Positions 43,977 to 53,537 are shown, counted from the stretch's first letter. The stretch is DNA of 64,000 bases from Bacteroides sp. An322 (GCF_002161765.1 NZ_NFIN01000003.1:1-64000), one strand, 5' to 3'. A program made the numbers and translations. The notes: generated by a model from the sequence alone, not told the origin.

Positions 43977-45287
43977 TCAGTACAGTTTTCTTATTTCCGC
44001 ATTTTTGTAATAATGCAGCAGGATGTCGTTGTAGCTGAATCCTTGTTCGCCCATGACGGCGGCTCCTATTTGGCACAAGCCTACACCGTGTCCCCATCCG
44101 GCTCCGGTCAGTTGAAACCATGTGGGTGCTCCGTCTACGATTTCACCTTTATCTACTACAAATGCCGAACTGAACAGGTGGGTGGGCGAGAGGGTGCGCC
44201 GTATCTCCAATTCCTTACCGATAATCAACGTCTTTTCCGAACCTACGATTTTCAGCTTGCTGATGCGTCCCGATTTTCCCCGCTCTATGGGGATGAGGTC
44301 GAGTATCTTTCCGTAATCGCTTTTGGTTTTAGCGCGGATAAGTTCGGCTATCTCGGCTTGGGTATAACGTATTTTCCAGCGGTAGAAATCGGTGGTTTCA
44401 TAATCGTAGTTGTTCAGGATTTGGCGGATAATGGCTTTATCGTGTGTATAGCAGAAACTTTCGGGGGTGGAACGAATCCATTTCTCAGCTTCTTCTTCGC
44501 GGGTCAGGTCGGGAACGGATTGTTCTTCTTCCGTGTCGCGCACCGCGCTTAAATAAGGATAATGTTTGTCTTCCCAGCAGGTGCTGAACTCTTCGGTCAC
44601 TCCTCCGCAACACTTCGAGAAACGTGCGTCGCAAATGCCGTTTTTATACATCAATACCTGTCCGCGGGTGGCTTTCACGGCTTCTTCTACCCGTTGGTTT
44701 GATGCCTTGGTGATGCCTTGGTAACGCTGGCAATGGTCATCGGCGCATACGTCAAAGATAGTATGGTCTTCGCGGTCGTACCAACGGATGTATTCGGTTT
44801 CGGTCTTGATGAAAGAGAAGAAACCGTTGTCTTTCTTGCTTAGGGCTTTCCGCCTTTCTATCTGTGCCAATAACCAGCTTCGGGAGATGACGGCATGTGC
44901 TTTCAGAAACTCCGGAGAGGAAGTGGCGTTCATTTCCGAAGAGATGACACTAATCAGGTAATCTTCGGCGGGCAGGATGTTGATAGCGGTAATCTTTCCC
45001 TCGTCTACTACCAATTTCAGCACACCGATGAAATGTTGGGTCTCCTGACGTTCCCAATGGAAATTAATGCCAATCGTTACATTGTGGATAGCAAAAGAAG
45101 CTTCGTTTTCCAATGGAGTGAAAGTCAGTTCCTGATACAAATTGCCGTTCCACAGGATGCCTCCTTCGCTGAATGACACGCGTTGTTCGCCTTCTACGCT
45201 TTCGCCTTTGGCAAGGAAACGTCCGTTCAGCTTAAATTCTATTTCTTGTGCGTTGAGTATGCCTACGCTTATTTCGGGTTCTTTCAT
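43977..45287 (-). CDS. SpoIID/LytB-domain protein
   Basis: A 436-residue protein with the SpoIID core: DYLISVISSEMNATSSPEFLKAHAVISRSWLL, then a Cys-rich stretch (CADDHCQRYQGI, SKCCGGVTEEF) and the C-terminal GWGHGVGLCQIGAAVMGEQGF signature. In Bacillus SpoIID is a lytic transglycosylase acting on denuded peptidoglycan. No signal peptide is evident at this start, which is odd for a wall enzyme. Downstream of the GT2-DUF4922 gene on the same strand, with a repeat in the gap. Confidence 0.88.
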   Translation of the reverse strand: MKEPEISVGILNAQEIEFKLNGRFLAKGESVEGEQRVSFSEGGILWNGNLYQELTFTPLENEASFAIHNVTIGINFHWERQETQHFIGVLKLVVDEGKITAINILPAEDYLISVISSEMNATSSPEFLKAHAVISRSWLLAQIERRKALSKKDNGFFSFIKTETEYIRWYDREDHTIFDVCADDHCQRYQGITKASNQRVEEAVKATRGQVLMYKNGICDARFSKCCGGVTEEFSTCWEDKHYPYLSAVRDTEEEQSVPDLTREEEAEKWIRSTPESFCYTHDKAIIRQILNNYDYETTDFYRWKIRYTQAEIAELIRAKTKSDYGKILDLIPIERGKSGRISKLKIVGSEKTLIIGKELEIRRTLSPTHLFSSAFVVDKGEIVDGAPTWFQLTGAGWGHGVGLCQIGAAVMGEQGFSYNDILLHYYKNAEIRKLY

Positions 45288-45306
45288 TGTTATGTGTTTT
45301 TATTCA

Positions 45307-45371
45307 CCACAGAGGACACAGAGTATCACAGAGGGAATGATTTCAATGTAAAAACTCTGTGTGCTCTGTGG
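45307..45371. repeat. Inverted repeat, CAGAGGACACAGAG variant
   Basis: CCACAGAGGACACAGAGT at 45307-45324 pairs at 17 of 18 places with 45354-45371. A divergent relative of the GAACACAGAGACAC family, between the GT2-DUF4922 and SpoIID genes. Confidence 0.8.
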
Positions 45372-45381
45372 GGAGTCTTGT

Positions 45382-47724
45382 TCATAAACTTACTTCTTGG
45401 TATATTTGTCGTATTTCTTCTTCTGTCAAGTTCTCAAAATCTTCGCGGCGTGGCGTTACAATCAAGCCAGCCATATCCAATGCACCGGGACTGACCAAGC
45501 GTTGCGTTTCGCCTTCTGCCGTGTAGCAGGAAGGGCGGTGCTTGTCTCTGGGGATGTATACAACGGTAAATCCTCGTTTTTCATCGGTCCAAGCGAAGAG
45601 GTTATAACGGGGTTCGTCTTCATTCGGATGTAAGGGCAAGGAGTGAAGATAATCTTCTATTAATCTGACATCAGAAGCCGAAGCCCTTTCGGTCATGAAT
45701 GCTTGAACGGGGCAGGTATATCCTTCGATGCGATAGCTTCGGCATATATTCCCATCGGATAAGGATGCTTGTCCGACGAGTGTGGCGGTTTCCATCAATC
45801 GGTCCCATTGCAAGATAAGGGGAATATCCTGCATTCGTGCCGCTTGGAAATGGAAATGGTCGGGTGCCGATGCCCCACATTTGGCTCCGTTATAAAATAC
45901 GGCATAACCCGGTGCGAAATGTTCGTTTAACCATTCCACTAATCTGCCCGGCAATTGACGTTCGGTTTTCCCCGCAAGTGTCTGAGGCTGATGCCGTTCG
46001 CTGGAGATAGTCAGGTGATTGGGCAAAATGGGGTAGGGGTTGATGCGCAGGTCGAACGGTTCGTCCAATTCGATGCGTAGAGAGTCTTGTTCAGCAGGTT
46101 TGTTTTCCAGACACAAGAAGCAGGGACGCTTTGCGATGCTGGCTTGGTCGAGCTTGGCGCAGGTAGAGACGGCGCGGGCAGGATTGAACTGTATGAAAAC
46201 CACATTGTCCCCTAATTGGATGCGCCGGGTTTGAATATGGTCTAAAGCCTCGTGATTCGTGCGAGCCAATTCCCAATGCGCCAATTGCTGTTTAAAGAAA
46301 CAGTTGCCCGGAAGGTCTTTCCCTTGAGCGATAAGCGCACGGCGTTGGGCGAGTTCCAAGGTACGTAAACTGTCTTTATAGGCATTGTTGCGGTTCACTT
46401 TCTCGATGCTCAAGGCAGCATCGGAGTTCCCTTCCCAACGGCGGCACAGATAGACTACATCGTATATGCGCCCGATGCGGTACCGGCGGGAGAATGCCAA
46501 GCCGAGGGCATAGTCTTCGCCATAGCTCACGTTAGGCACACCGATTTCGCGCAATAAGGGAGTAAAGAAGGCACGTGGCGCTCCCAGTCCGTTGATGCGC
46601 AGGGCATTGTTATGCCCGTTCTCGCTGGTCCATTCGCGGTGGTCGATTATGCCGGGAGGCAAAGTCTCCAGGCTAAAGTTGGTCATGCGGTACGAGCCGA
46701 TGACCATGGCGCATTGCTCTTTATGGAATGTATCCATGATTCGTTGCAAGGTATCTGGACCGCTATACAGGTCATCGCTATCCAATTGCACGGCAAACCG
46801 TCCGCATCGGGCATCGCGTATGGCAAGGTCCCAGCATCCGCCTATGCCCAAGTCGGTGCGTTCGGGGATGAGGTGGACAATTTTCTTTTCTCCGGCATAG
46901 CGGCGGATGGCTTCGGTAGTTCCGTCGGTAGAGTGATTGTCAACGATAATCAGGTTATAATGGAATGTCGTTTCTTGTTCCAATACGGAACGGATAGCAT
47001 CGTCAATGGTCCGTACCCGGTTCCGGACAGGGATAATAACCGAGGCTTCGCAAGGGAAATCGCCTTCGTTTAAGTCGATGCGATGTTCAACCGGAGGCAG
47101 ATAAGCACCGGTTTTTTTCAAGTATCGGGTAAAGACGGTCTCCCGTTCTATTTGTACTGAGCGGTTGCGCGGGTCTACGTAGTCGAATTGTTTTTCTCCC
47201 GAACGTCGGGTGTCCGTTTCGGTCTCTGTATAAAGAAATTCGCGGATGTGGGTCAAGCTATACCGGCGGGATAAGGCGAGCCTTACGGCATAACTTGCCG
47301 AATAGGTATAATCGCTTTCCGTGCTAATTTCGAATACGGCTTGTTTCAGGGCTTCGGTGCGGTAGAGGATGAGTGACCCGAAATCGAAATCATCGCGCAC
47401 ACTTCCCGCCTGATAGTCGATAACCGGATGCGGGCGCAATTCTCCTTCGGTTTCTTCGTATCGGTCGGCATACACCATGCCGCACGAAGGGACGGATAAG
47501 TAATCTGTCATACGCTCCAAAGCCTGGCTTCCCAACCGGACGTGTTGCTTGGTGCGGCATACTAAGGTATAAGGGGTATGGCTCTCTGCCGCAATGTAGC
47601 GGTATGTCTCGGTATTGTCGGCACAGGGGATTTTCACCGTCCTGCATTCGGGCAATCCTTTTATAATGTCGTTCAGGTTTGTTTCTTCGCTACAAGCAAT
47701 GAAACAAGTTATGTTTTTCTCCAT
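45382..47724 (-). CDS. Glycosyltransferase family 2 - DUF4922 fusion
   Basis: A 780-residue three-part protein. Residues 1-215 look like a degenerate GT-A domain ([29 protein letters not shown]). About 222-420 is a GT2 domain: [39 protein letters not shown] and VQLDSDD with the metal-binding DxD. About 500-760 is DUF4922, resembling GalT/HIT-type nucleotidyltransferases: [15 protein letters not shown] near 536, [12 protein letters not shown] and [12 protein letters not shown] near 621, the last with the His-x-His-x-Gln active-site type. It may make or break a nucleotide sugar and transfer sugar in one chain; substrates unknown. Upstream of SpoIID. Confidence 0.82.
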   Translation of the reverse strand: MEKNITCFIACSEETNLNDIIKGLPECRTVKIPCADNTETYRYIAAESHTPYTLVCRTKQHVRLGSQALERMTDYLSVPSCGMVYADRYEETEGELRPHPVIDYQAGSVRDDFDFGSLILYRTEALKQAVFEISTESDYTYSASYAVRLALSRRYSLTHIREFLYTETETDTRRSGEKQFDYVDPRNRSVQIERETVFTRYLKKTGAYLPPVEHRIDLNEGDFPCEASVIIPVRNRVRTIDDAIRSVLEQETTFHYNLIIVDNHSTDGTTEAIRRYAGEKKIVHLIPERTDLGIGGCWDLAIRDARCGRFAVQLDSDDLYSGPDTLQRIMDTFHKEQCAMVIGSYRMTNFSLETLPPGIIDHREWTSENGHNNALRINGLGAPRAFFTPLLREIGVPNVSYGEDYALGLAFSRRYRIGRIYDVVYLCRRWEGNSDAALSIEKVNRNNAYKDSLRTLELAQRRALIAQGKDLPGNCFFKQQLAHWELARTNHEALDHIQTRRIQLGDNVVFIQFNPARAVSTCAKLDQASIAKRPCFLCLENKPAEQDSLRIELDEPFDLRINPYPILPNHLTISSERHQPQTLAGKTERQLPGRLVEWLNEHFAPGYAVFYNGAKCGASAPDHFHFQAARMQDIPLILQWDRLMETATLVGQASLSDGNICRSYRIEGYTCPVQAFMTERASASDVRLIEDYLHSLPLHPNEDEPRYNLFAWTDEKRGFTVVYIPRDKHRPSCYTAEGETQRLVSPGALDMAGLIVTPRREDFENLTEEEIRQIYQEVSL

Positions 47725-47752
47725 AATCGTACTTCGTTTTTATATAGCAGGA

Positions 47753-47760
47753 CAAATGTA
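47753..47760 (-). promoter_or_regulatory. Promoter -7 box (TACATTTG) for the GT2-DUF4922 gene
   Basis: Exact TAnnTTTG match on the minus strand 29 bases before the start at 47724. Confidence 0.65.
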
Positions 47761-47849
47761 CGAAAATATTTAGTTCCTGCATCAGAGTAAGGTAAAAAAT
47801 GCGTTCTTCTTAAGGTAGAGGATAAACCAAGCCAATTGCCTTTGTAAAC

Positions 47850-47972
47850 GAAGCCTGCTTCGTTGGCTGATGCACCCTGCTTCGTCGGCTGATGCACCCT
47901 GCTTCGTTGGCTGATGCACCCTGCTTCGTTGGCTGATGCACCCTGCTTCGTTGGCTGATGAAGCCGTATGCA
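47850..47972. repeat. 22-bp tandem repeat array, locus B
   Basis: Five consecutive 22-base units begin at 47856, 47878, 47900, 47922 and 47944. Units 1, 3 and 4 are identical (TGCTTCGTTGGCTGATGCAC then CC), unit 2 has one change, and unit 5 ends GATGAAGCC and leads into GTATGCAT. The array lies in the divergent gap between the GT2-DUF4922 gene and rlmN. There are no spacers, so it is not a CRISPR. Confidence 0.9.
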
Positions 47973-48062
47973 TTTCTGGCAGCAGAAAACTGCCATTCTG
48001 GCAGGTGCCTGAAAAGTCGGATATTTCGTCCGTTTTATAACGGATATGTCATCAAAAAGCAT

Positions 48063-48070
48063 TATCTTTG
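48063..48070 (+). promoter_or_regulatory. rlmN promoter -7 box (TATCTTTG)
   Basis: Exact TAnnTTTG match 22 bases before the rlmN ATG at 48093. Confidence 0.75.
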
Positions 48071-48092
48071 TCATCAAAATAACCGAAAGCGA

Positions 48093-49148
48093 ATGAGTGA
48101 AATGAAGATAGCCTTATTGGGCAAGACACAGAGTGAACTGGTTGAAATCGTAAACAGATTGGGTATGCCTAAGTTTACGGCTGGACAAATTGCCCAGTGG
48201 TTATATAGCAAGAAAGTCGGCTCGATAGACGAAATGACCAATTTGTCTTTCAAGAACCGTGAGCGGCTGAAAGAAGATTACGAAGTAGGGGCTACGGCTC
48301 CGGTGCACGCCATGCGTTCGGTTGACGGGACTGTAAAATACCTTTTCCGTACGCCGGAAGGCAATTTTGTCGAGTCGGTTTATATTCCCGATGGCGAGCG
48401 CGCTACCTTGTGTGTCTCTTCTCAAGTGGGGTGCAAAATGAATTGCAAGTTCTGTATGACCGGCAAGCAAGGATATTCAGGCAGTTTGACCACAGCACAA
48501 ATCATCAATCAGATTTATTCGATTCCAGAGCGGGATACGTTGACCAATATTGTATTTATGGGAATGGGTGAACCGCTTGATAATCTGGATGCTGTGTTAC
48601 GCTCATTGGAGATTCTGACAGCGAAATATGGTTATGGCTGGAGTCCGAAACGGATTACGGTTTCAACCGTAGGCTTGCGCCGGGGATTGGAGCGTTTCCT
48701 GAATGAAAGTGATTGCCATTTGGCGGTCAGCCTGCATTCTCCTTTTCCGGCACAACGGGCAGAACTGATGCCTGCCGAAAAAGCTTTCCCGATAACCAAA
48801 ATTGTGGAATTATTGCGGAAGTATGATTTCAGCAAACAACGCCGTTTATCTTTCGAATACATTGTATTCGGAGGAGTGAATGATAAGTTGATTTATGCGA
48901 AGGAACTGGTCAAATTGTTGCGCGGACTGGATTGCCGTATCAACCTGATTCGTTTTCATGCTATCCCGGATGTGGATTTGCAGGGGGCTGATATGCATAC
49001 GATGCTTGCTTTTCGTGATTACCTGACCCAGCATGGCATTTTTGCGACGATTCGCGCATCGCGTGGCGAAGACATATTTGCAGCATGCGGCATGCTTTCA
49101 ACGGCAGAACAACAGGCTGAAAAAAAGAGGAATTCCATAGACGTGTAA
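48093..49148 (+). CDS. rlmN: 23S rRNA (adenine-C2)-methyltransferase RlmN
   Basis: Radical-SAM enzyme that methylates C2 of A2503 in 23S rRNA and A37 in some tRNAs. The 351 residues carry the Fe-S motif CKMNCKFC (Cx3Cx2C), GMGEPLDN, and the second catalytic Cys in FAACGMLSTAEQ. ATG 48093 follows the promoter box at 48063; the open frame extends back to 47958 into repeat DNA and should not be used. pdxA follows after 37 bp. Confidence 0.97.
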   Translation: MSEMKIALLGKTQSELVEIVNRLGMPKFTAGQIAQWLYSKKVGSIDEMTNLSFKNRERLKEDYEVGATAPVHAMRSVDGTVKYLFRTPEGNFVESVYIPDGERATLCVSSQVGCKMNCKFCMTGKQGYSGSLTTAQIINQIYSIPERDTLTNIVFMGMGEPLDNLDAVLRSLEILTAKYGYGWSPKRITVSTVGLRRGLERFLNESDCHLAVSLHSPFPAQRAELMPAEKAFPITKIVELLRKYDFSKQRRLSFEYIVFGGVNDKLIYAKELVKLLRGLDCRINLIRFHAIPDVDLQGADMHTMLAFRDYLTQHGIFATIRASRGEDIFAACGMLSTAEQQAEKKRNSIDV

Positions 49149-49185
49149 GAGAAAACGAAATATAAACGATTAATAATTGAGAAAA

Positions 49186-50280
49186 ATGGAAGGAAATAAA
49201 ATAAAGGTGGGAATCACCCATGGAGATATTAATGGGGTAGGTTACGAGGTTATTCTGAAAACATTTTCAGACCCGTTGATGCTGGAATTATGTACACCGG
49301 TCGTATATGGTTCGCCTAAAGTGGCGGCTTATCATCGGAAAGCAATGGATATATCAACCAATTTCAGTATTGTCAATTCTGCATCCGAAGCCCAAGAAGG
49401 CAGGTTGAGTGTGGTCAATTGTACGGAAGATGAATTGAAGGTAGAATTGTCTAAACCGACACAGGAAGGCGGACGGGCAGCAATGGATGCTTTGGAAAAA
49501 GCATTGAATGAATATCAGGAAGGCTTATTCGATGTTTTAATCACAGCCCCGTTAAATAGCAGTATGCTTCAGGCGGATGATTTACATGTCTCAAGTCATA
49601 CTGAATACATAGAAAGAGAAATCGGGAAAAACCGGAAAGCATTGACAATGATGCTGAAAGGAGACCTAAGAATCGCTTTGGTAACCGGTCATATACCGGT
49701 AGGCGAAATAACCGAAACGTTGAGCAAAGAACTGATTATGGAGAAAATAGACATCTTCAACCGCTCTTTGAAGAAAGATTTCGGTATAGGTAGCCCACGC
49801 ATTGCCGTTTTTGCCTTGAATCCTCATGCTGGCAATAATGGCTTGGCAGGTTCGGAAGAAGAGCAAATCATCATTCCGGCGATAGAGGCTATGATGCAGC
49901 GTGGGGTTTTGTGTTATGGTCCTTATCCTGCAGACAGTTTTATGGGTTCCGGCAATTACCGGCATTTCGATGGCATATTGGCTATGTATCACGACCAAGG
50001 TGCAGTGCCCTTTAAAGCATTGGCAATGAATGACGGCATTGTTTATACAGCCGGATTGCCTATCGTACGTACCTCTCCTGCACACGGAACAGCATACGAC
50101 ATTGCGGGAAAGGGTATTGCTTCGGAAGATTCGTTCCGACAAGCTGTCTATGCAGCGATTGATATATTCCGTCATCGTCGGATGGAAGAAGAAATCAGTG
50201 CGCATCCGTTGCGGAAACAATATTATGAGAAACGGGATGATAGCGATAAATTAAAATTGGATTCGACAGATGAAGAATAA
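49186..50280 (+). CDS. pdxA: 4-hydroxythreonine-4-phosphate dehydrogenase
   Basis: Oxidises 4-phospho-hydroxythreonine for pyridoxal-5-phosphate synthesis. The 364 residues show GITHGDINGVGYEVILKTF, LITAPLNSS, SHTEYIE, LNPHAGNNGLAGSEE, YHDQGAVPFKALAM and SPAHGTAYDIAGKG with the metal-binding His and Asp residues. ATG 49186 gives the normal N terminus. Its end overlaps the next gene by 11 bp. Confidence 0.96.
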   Translation: MEGNKIKVGITHGDINGVGYEVILKTFSDPLMLELCTPVVYGSPKVAAYHRKAMDISTNFSIVNSASEAQEGRLSVVNCTEDELKVELSKPTQEGGRAAMDALEKALNEYQEGLFDVLITAPLNSSMLQADDLHVSSHTEYIEREIGKNRKALTMMLKGDLRIALVTGHIPVGEITETLSKELIMEKIDIFNRSLKKDFGIGSPRIAVFALNPHAGNNGLAGSEEEQIIIPAIEAMMQRGVLCYGPYPADSFMGSGNYRHFDGILAMYHDQGAVPFKALAMNDGIVYTAGLPIVRTSPAHGTAYDIAGKGIASEDSFRQAVYAAIDIFRHRRMEEEISAHPLRKQYYEKRDDSDKLKLDSTDEE

Positions 50281-51481
50281 ACAACACATAGCTTTGGTGG
50301 GGAAGCAATACCGTTTTACATTTATATTGGTAACTTCCCTTTTCTTTCTTTGGGGGTTTGCACATGCTATCTTAGATGTATTGAATAAGCATTTTCAGGA
50401 ATTGCTGGACATTTCGAAAACGCATTCTGCCTTTATTCAGGTCACGATGTATATGGGATATTTCGTTATGGCAATCCCTGCCGGATTATTCATTAACCGT
50501 TTTGGGTATCGGAGCGGAGTCGTTTTCGGGCTGTTGTTGTATGGGATAGGGGCATTGCTTTTTATTCCGGGACAGTATTTCGTTTCGTTTAATGCTTTTT
50601 TATTCGCTCTTTTTGTCATCGGATGCGGATTGACTTTCCTAGAGACAGCTGCCAATCCTTATGTCACCGAATTAGGAGCTAAAGAGACAGCAGCCAGCCG
50701 GTTGAACTTTGCCCAGTCGTTTAATGGATTAGGTTGTATTTGTGCTCCCTTATTGGTAGGTTTGTTCTTGTTCTCGGAGAATAAGGAACATCCTAATAGT
50801 GTCGCTTTCCCTTATGTATGTATGGGAGTGTTGGTTTTATTGGTTGCCTGTATTTTCTTGCGGGTAAAATTACCCGAAATTACGCATCAGGCGGAAGTGG
50901 ACGATCAAGGAAAGCGTGTCAGCCTATGGTCGCATCGGCTTTTCATATTCGGATTGTTTGCCTTGTTTGCATACGAAGTGGCTGAGATATCCATTAACAG
51001 TTTCTTTATTAACTATGTGGTGGAGCAAAATTGGATGGATGCCCGCTATGCCTCGTTGATATTATCTTTCGGTGGTTTGGGCTTGTTTATGCTGGGGCGT
51101 TTTGCGGGAAGTTGGATTATGCAACGGGTCTGTGCCGAACGGATGTTGCTTTGGTGTGCAACAGGTACGGTTCTTACTACAACAGTCGTTTTGCTTGATG
51201 TAGGCATCGTCTCTTTGATAGCCTTGCTTTTAGGCTATGCATTCGAAGCTATTATGTTTCCTACCATATTTGCTCTTTCGTTAAAAGGGTTGGGCAGCCA
51301 TACTAAACGGGCGTCTTCTTTTTTGATGATGTCGCCTGTAGGAGGTGTAGTCGGTCCCTTATTGATGGGGTTTGTTGCCGACCATACCGATTCCATGGTC
51401 TGGGCGTTTACCGTACCTTGGGTAGCGTATGCGATAGTATGGCTGTATGCCCGGAAAATGTATGCTATAGCAGCTCGTTGA
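50270..51481 (+). CDS. MFS sugar transporter, FucP-like
   Basis: A 403-residue, 12-helix carrier of the fucose/glucose/galactose:H+ symporter type: FLWGFAHAILDVLNKHFQELLDISKTHSAFIQ near residue 27, YFVMAIPAGLFINRFGYR and TAANPYVTELGAKETAASRLNFAQSFNGLG are family signatures. Translation is coupled to pdxA by an 11-bp overlap, although the substrate link (vitamin or sugar) is not obvious. Confidence 0.9.
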   Translation: MKNKQHIALVGKQYRFTFILVTSLFFLWGFAHAILDVLNKHFQELLDISKTHSAFIQVTMYMGYFVMAIPAGLFINRFGYRSGVVFGLLLYGIGALLFIPGQYFVSFNAFLFALFVIGCGLTFLETAANPYVTELGAKETAASRLNFAQSFNGLGCICAPLLVGLFLFSENKEHPNSVAFPYVCMGVLVLLVACIFLRVKLPEITHQAEVDDQGKRVSLWSHRLFIFGLFALFAYEVAEISINSFFINYVVEQNWMDARYASLILSFGGLGLFMLGRFAGSWIMQRVCAERMLLWCATGTVLTTTVVLLDVGIVSLIALLLGYAFEAIMFPTIFALSLKGLGSHTKRASSFLMMSPVGGVVGPLLMGFVADHTDSMVWAFTVPWVAYAIVWLYARKMYAIAAR

Positions 51482-51488
51482 CTTCCGG

Positions 51489-51779
51489 TTATGCAGTAAG
51501 CAAAGGAATGTCGTGTACAATTACAGCCGAAAGGTAAGTAAGTGCATAAGTCAGACAAGCTATCAGAAAACACCAACGTGAAATGGTATGCCAAGGGCTT
51601 TGTTTCCCGTCTTTTACCTTCGGACGGCTTATCAAAGCAATGATGCTGGTGATGAACAATAATAAATGGATAATGCGGTAGCTTAAGTCTCCTGTCCATA
51701 CAGTATTGGTTTGTGCCACATTGACTATAGCTCCAATATAAATAGCTGCAAAAATGAAAAGTTTAATAATTGTCTGCAT
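51489..51779 (-). CDS. Small three-helix membrane protein, unknown function
   Basis: A 96-residue hydrophobic protein not assigned to a family. Predicted helices: KLFIFAAIYIGAIVNVA, IIHLLLFITSIIALIS and WCFLIACLTYALTYLSAVIV, with a basic loop (RPKVKDGKQSPWH) between. ATG 51779 is supported by the promoter box at 51803-51810; longer in-frame starts would cross it. Convergent with the FucP-like gene, only 7 bp apart. Confidence 0.65.
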   Translation of the reverse strand: MQTIIKLFIFAAIYIGAIVNVAQTNTVWTGDLSYRIIHLLLFITSIIALISRPKVKDGKQSPWHTISRWCFLIACLTYALTYLSAVIVHDIPLLTA

Positions 51780-51802
51780 GATTTTATAAGGTTTTATTTT
51801 TG

Positions 51803-51810
51803 CAAAGGTA
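51803..51810 (-). promoter_or_regulatory. Promoter -7 box (TACCTTTG)
   Basis: Exact TAnnTTTG match on the minus strand 24 bases before the small membrane protein, which supports that this gene is real. Confidence 0.65.
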
Positions 51811-51846
51811 GGTGTTTTCTTGGAAAAGAAGAAAATTGTAGGTCTG

Positions 51847-51909
51847 AAAAATAAGAGGGTGTACCGAAAATAGAAATTGATTTTCATTTCGGCACACCCT
51901 CTTATTTTT
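51847..51909 (-). terminator. ndk terminator
   Basis: AAAATAAGAGGGTGT at the left pairs with ACACCCTCTTATTTT at the right, continuing through CCGAAA/TTTCGG with a single mismatch. On the minus strand it follows the ndk stop and ends in T. Confidence 0.85.
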
Positions 51910-51937
51910 GTGTTAAAAACAAAGTTTCTTAAAAGAA

Positions 51938-52408
51938 TCATTTGTATTCCTCTTCATAGTGCAGGAAAGGAAGTGTATTGAGCTTGTATTCGAAAAGCTC
52001 TTCCGGTTTGAAGAAGCGGTTTACCTCTACAATGGCGTTTTCAGGAGAATCTGAAGTATGGACAATGTTTTCCTGATTGCTTACACAATAATCGCCGCGG
52101 ATTGTTCCGGGAGTAGCTGCACGGCCATTGGTGGCACCGGTCATAGAACGGACAACTTGCACGGCATCGACTCCTTCATAGCAACAAGCGATAACGGGTG
52201 AAGCCATCATAGACTTCTTGACACGTGCAAAGAAAGGTTTGTCTGCCAAATGTGCATAATGCTCGTTTAAAAGCTCATCGGTAAGCTGCATCATTTTCAT
52301 GCCCGCCAAGCGAAGTCCTTTTCGTTCAAAACGGGTTGTAATTTCTCCAATCAGTCCGCGTTGTACGGCACTGGGTTTTAAGATGACCAATGTTTTTTCA
52401 AAGCTCAT
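51938..52408 (-). CDS. ndk: Nucleoside diphosphate kinase
   Basis: Moves the gamma phosphate between nucleoside triphosphates and diphosphates. The 156 residues start EKTLVILKPSAVQRGLIGEI, and GATNGRAATPGTIRGDYC is followed by NIVHTSDSPENA, where His in IVHTSD is the phospho-acceptor. Own promoter (52443-52450) and terminator. Confidence 0.97.
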   Translation of the reverse strand: MSFEKTLVILKPSAVQRGLIGEITTRFERKGLRLAGMKMMQLTDELLNEHYAHLADKPFFARVKKSMMASPVIACCYEGVDAVQVVRSMTGATNGRAATPGTIRGDYCVSNQENIVHTSDSPENAIVEVNRFFKPEELFEYKLNTLPFLHYEEEYK

Positions 52409-52442
52409 AGTAGTAAATCTTTTTTTATAGGTTGATGATTCA

Positions 52443-52450
52443 CAAAGCTA
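52443..52450 (-). promoter_or_regulatory. ndk promoter: TTTG, 20 bp, TAGCTTTG
   Basis: Exact TAnnTTTG on the minus strand with TTTG at 52474-52471, spacer 20 bases, a full match to the Bacteroides consensus. The box lies 34 bases before the ndk start. Confidence 0.75.
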
Positions 52451-52493
52451 TGATTTATTTGGCAAAAAAACAAAGAAAAACAACGGTTTCTTC

Positions 52494-53393
52494 TTATTTT
52501 ATTTCTTCAGGCTTTAATTCGCTTTCTTTTATAATGGCTAATGCCATGTTTTCCGTTCCGCTAAAGGGCCCGGACTTTTCCAGCTTGATTGTAGATAATG
52601 CTGCGGCAAATGCGCCTGCCTCAGGATAAGATGCACCTTTGTTGCGCATATATAAATAGCCTAACATATAAGTGTCTCCACATCCGGTGGCATCTACGAC
52701 TTCTTTCGGAGGATAGGCGGGAATACGATATAGTTTTTCTTCTACATAAATCAGCGAGCCTTCACTGCCTAATGTCAACAACACTTCCTTTACGCCCCAT
52801 TCGTGTAGTAAAGAAACGGCTTCGCGATAATCAGTGGAACCGGTTAATACGGCGGCTTCGTGTTCATTTACTTTTAAGATGTCTACATAGTTCAGTGCTT
52901 CTTTCTTTTCAGCCCAGTCGACCGGATATACTTTTTCCCCACGCACTTCACGCAAATAGCCTTGGGCATCTACCGATAAGGTGCCTTTGGTAGACAAATA
53001 TTTGATAACATCTAACGAAAAATCATCTGAAAGCAAACTGCCTAAATGGAAAAAGCGTGCCTCTAAGTGTTTGAGTTTGTCTACAGTGAATGGATCTGCT
53101 TTAGCCAACACACGTTGGGTACGGTTATTCTGATTCTCTTCGTATTTGTTTTCAAAATATACGGTATGACGGCTAGGGATTACTTCCACGTCAATGCCTT
53201 TGGCACGAAGTTCATCAACAGATTGGTATTCACTCGCAGCCAATGAGGTTACCAACTTGTAGTGTTTGTAGTCATTTAAATGGTAAATGCCATGTGAGAA
53301 ATAATACGAAGTACCTCCCGGCATGTATGTTGTTTGTTTAGGCGTAATTATCTTATCAAGTGTAATATGCCCGATGCAGCAAATGTCATTCAT
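52494..53393 (-). CDS. PfkB-family carbohydrate kinase
   Basis: A 299-residue ribokinase-fold kinase: N-terminal ICCIGHITLDKIIT and MPGGTSYYFSHGIYHL (the GG substrate region), VNEHEAAVLTG, and the C-terminal VVDATGCGDTYMLGYLYM that forms the anion hole with the catalytic Asp. Sugar specificity is unknown; the N terminus is similar to the inositol/nucleoside kinase subgroup. Own promoter at 53429-53436. Confidence 0.88.
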   Translation of the reverse strand: MNDICCIGHITLDKIITPKQTTYMPGGTSYYFSHGIYHLNDYKHYKLVTSLAASEYQSVDELRAKGIDVEVIPSRHTVYFENKYEENQNNRTQRVLAKADPFTVDKLKHLEARFFHLGSLLSDDFSLDVIKYLSTKGTLSVDAQGYLREVRGEKVYPVDWAEKKEALNYVDILKVNEHEAAVLTGSTDYREAVSLLHEWGVKEVLLTLGSEGSLIYVEEKLYRIPAYPPKEVVDATGCGDTYMLGYLYMRNKGASYPEAGAFAAALSTIKLEKSGPFSGTENMALAIIKESELKPEEIK

Positions 53394-53428
53394 GTAACAC
53401 GTTTGTTATTTATATTAAAAAACGGATG

Positions 53429-53436
53429 CAAAGATA
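53429..53436 (-). promoter_or_regulatory. Promoter -7 box (TATCTTTG) for the PfkB kinase
   Basis: Exact TAnnTTTG match on the minus strand 35 bases before the start. Confidence 0.7.
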
Positions 53437-53537
53437 ATACTTTTCTGAATGACAGAGAAACCTCTTGTCGGTTTTTGTAGGCAAATGTGCTTGAAGTATG
53501 GTTGTTTTTTCAGATTAGTGGCTTATTTTGAATAAAC

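Noticed and set aside
47850-47972. CRISPR array
   Set aside because: The 22-base units are directly joined with no spacers, and no cas gene is in the window.
47709-48077. Open frame of 122 residues on the minus strand with a repeating ANEAGC pattern
   Set aside because: The pattern is only the translation of the 22-bp DNA repeat; it overlaps the promoter and start of the GT2-DUF4922 gene and has no credible start context.
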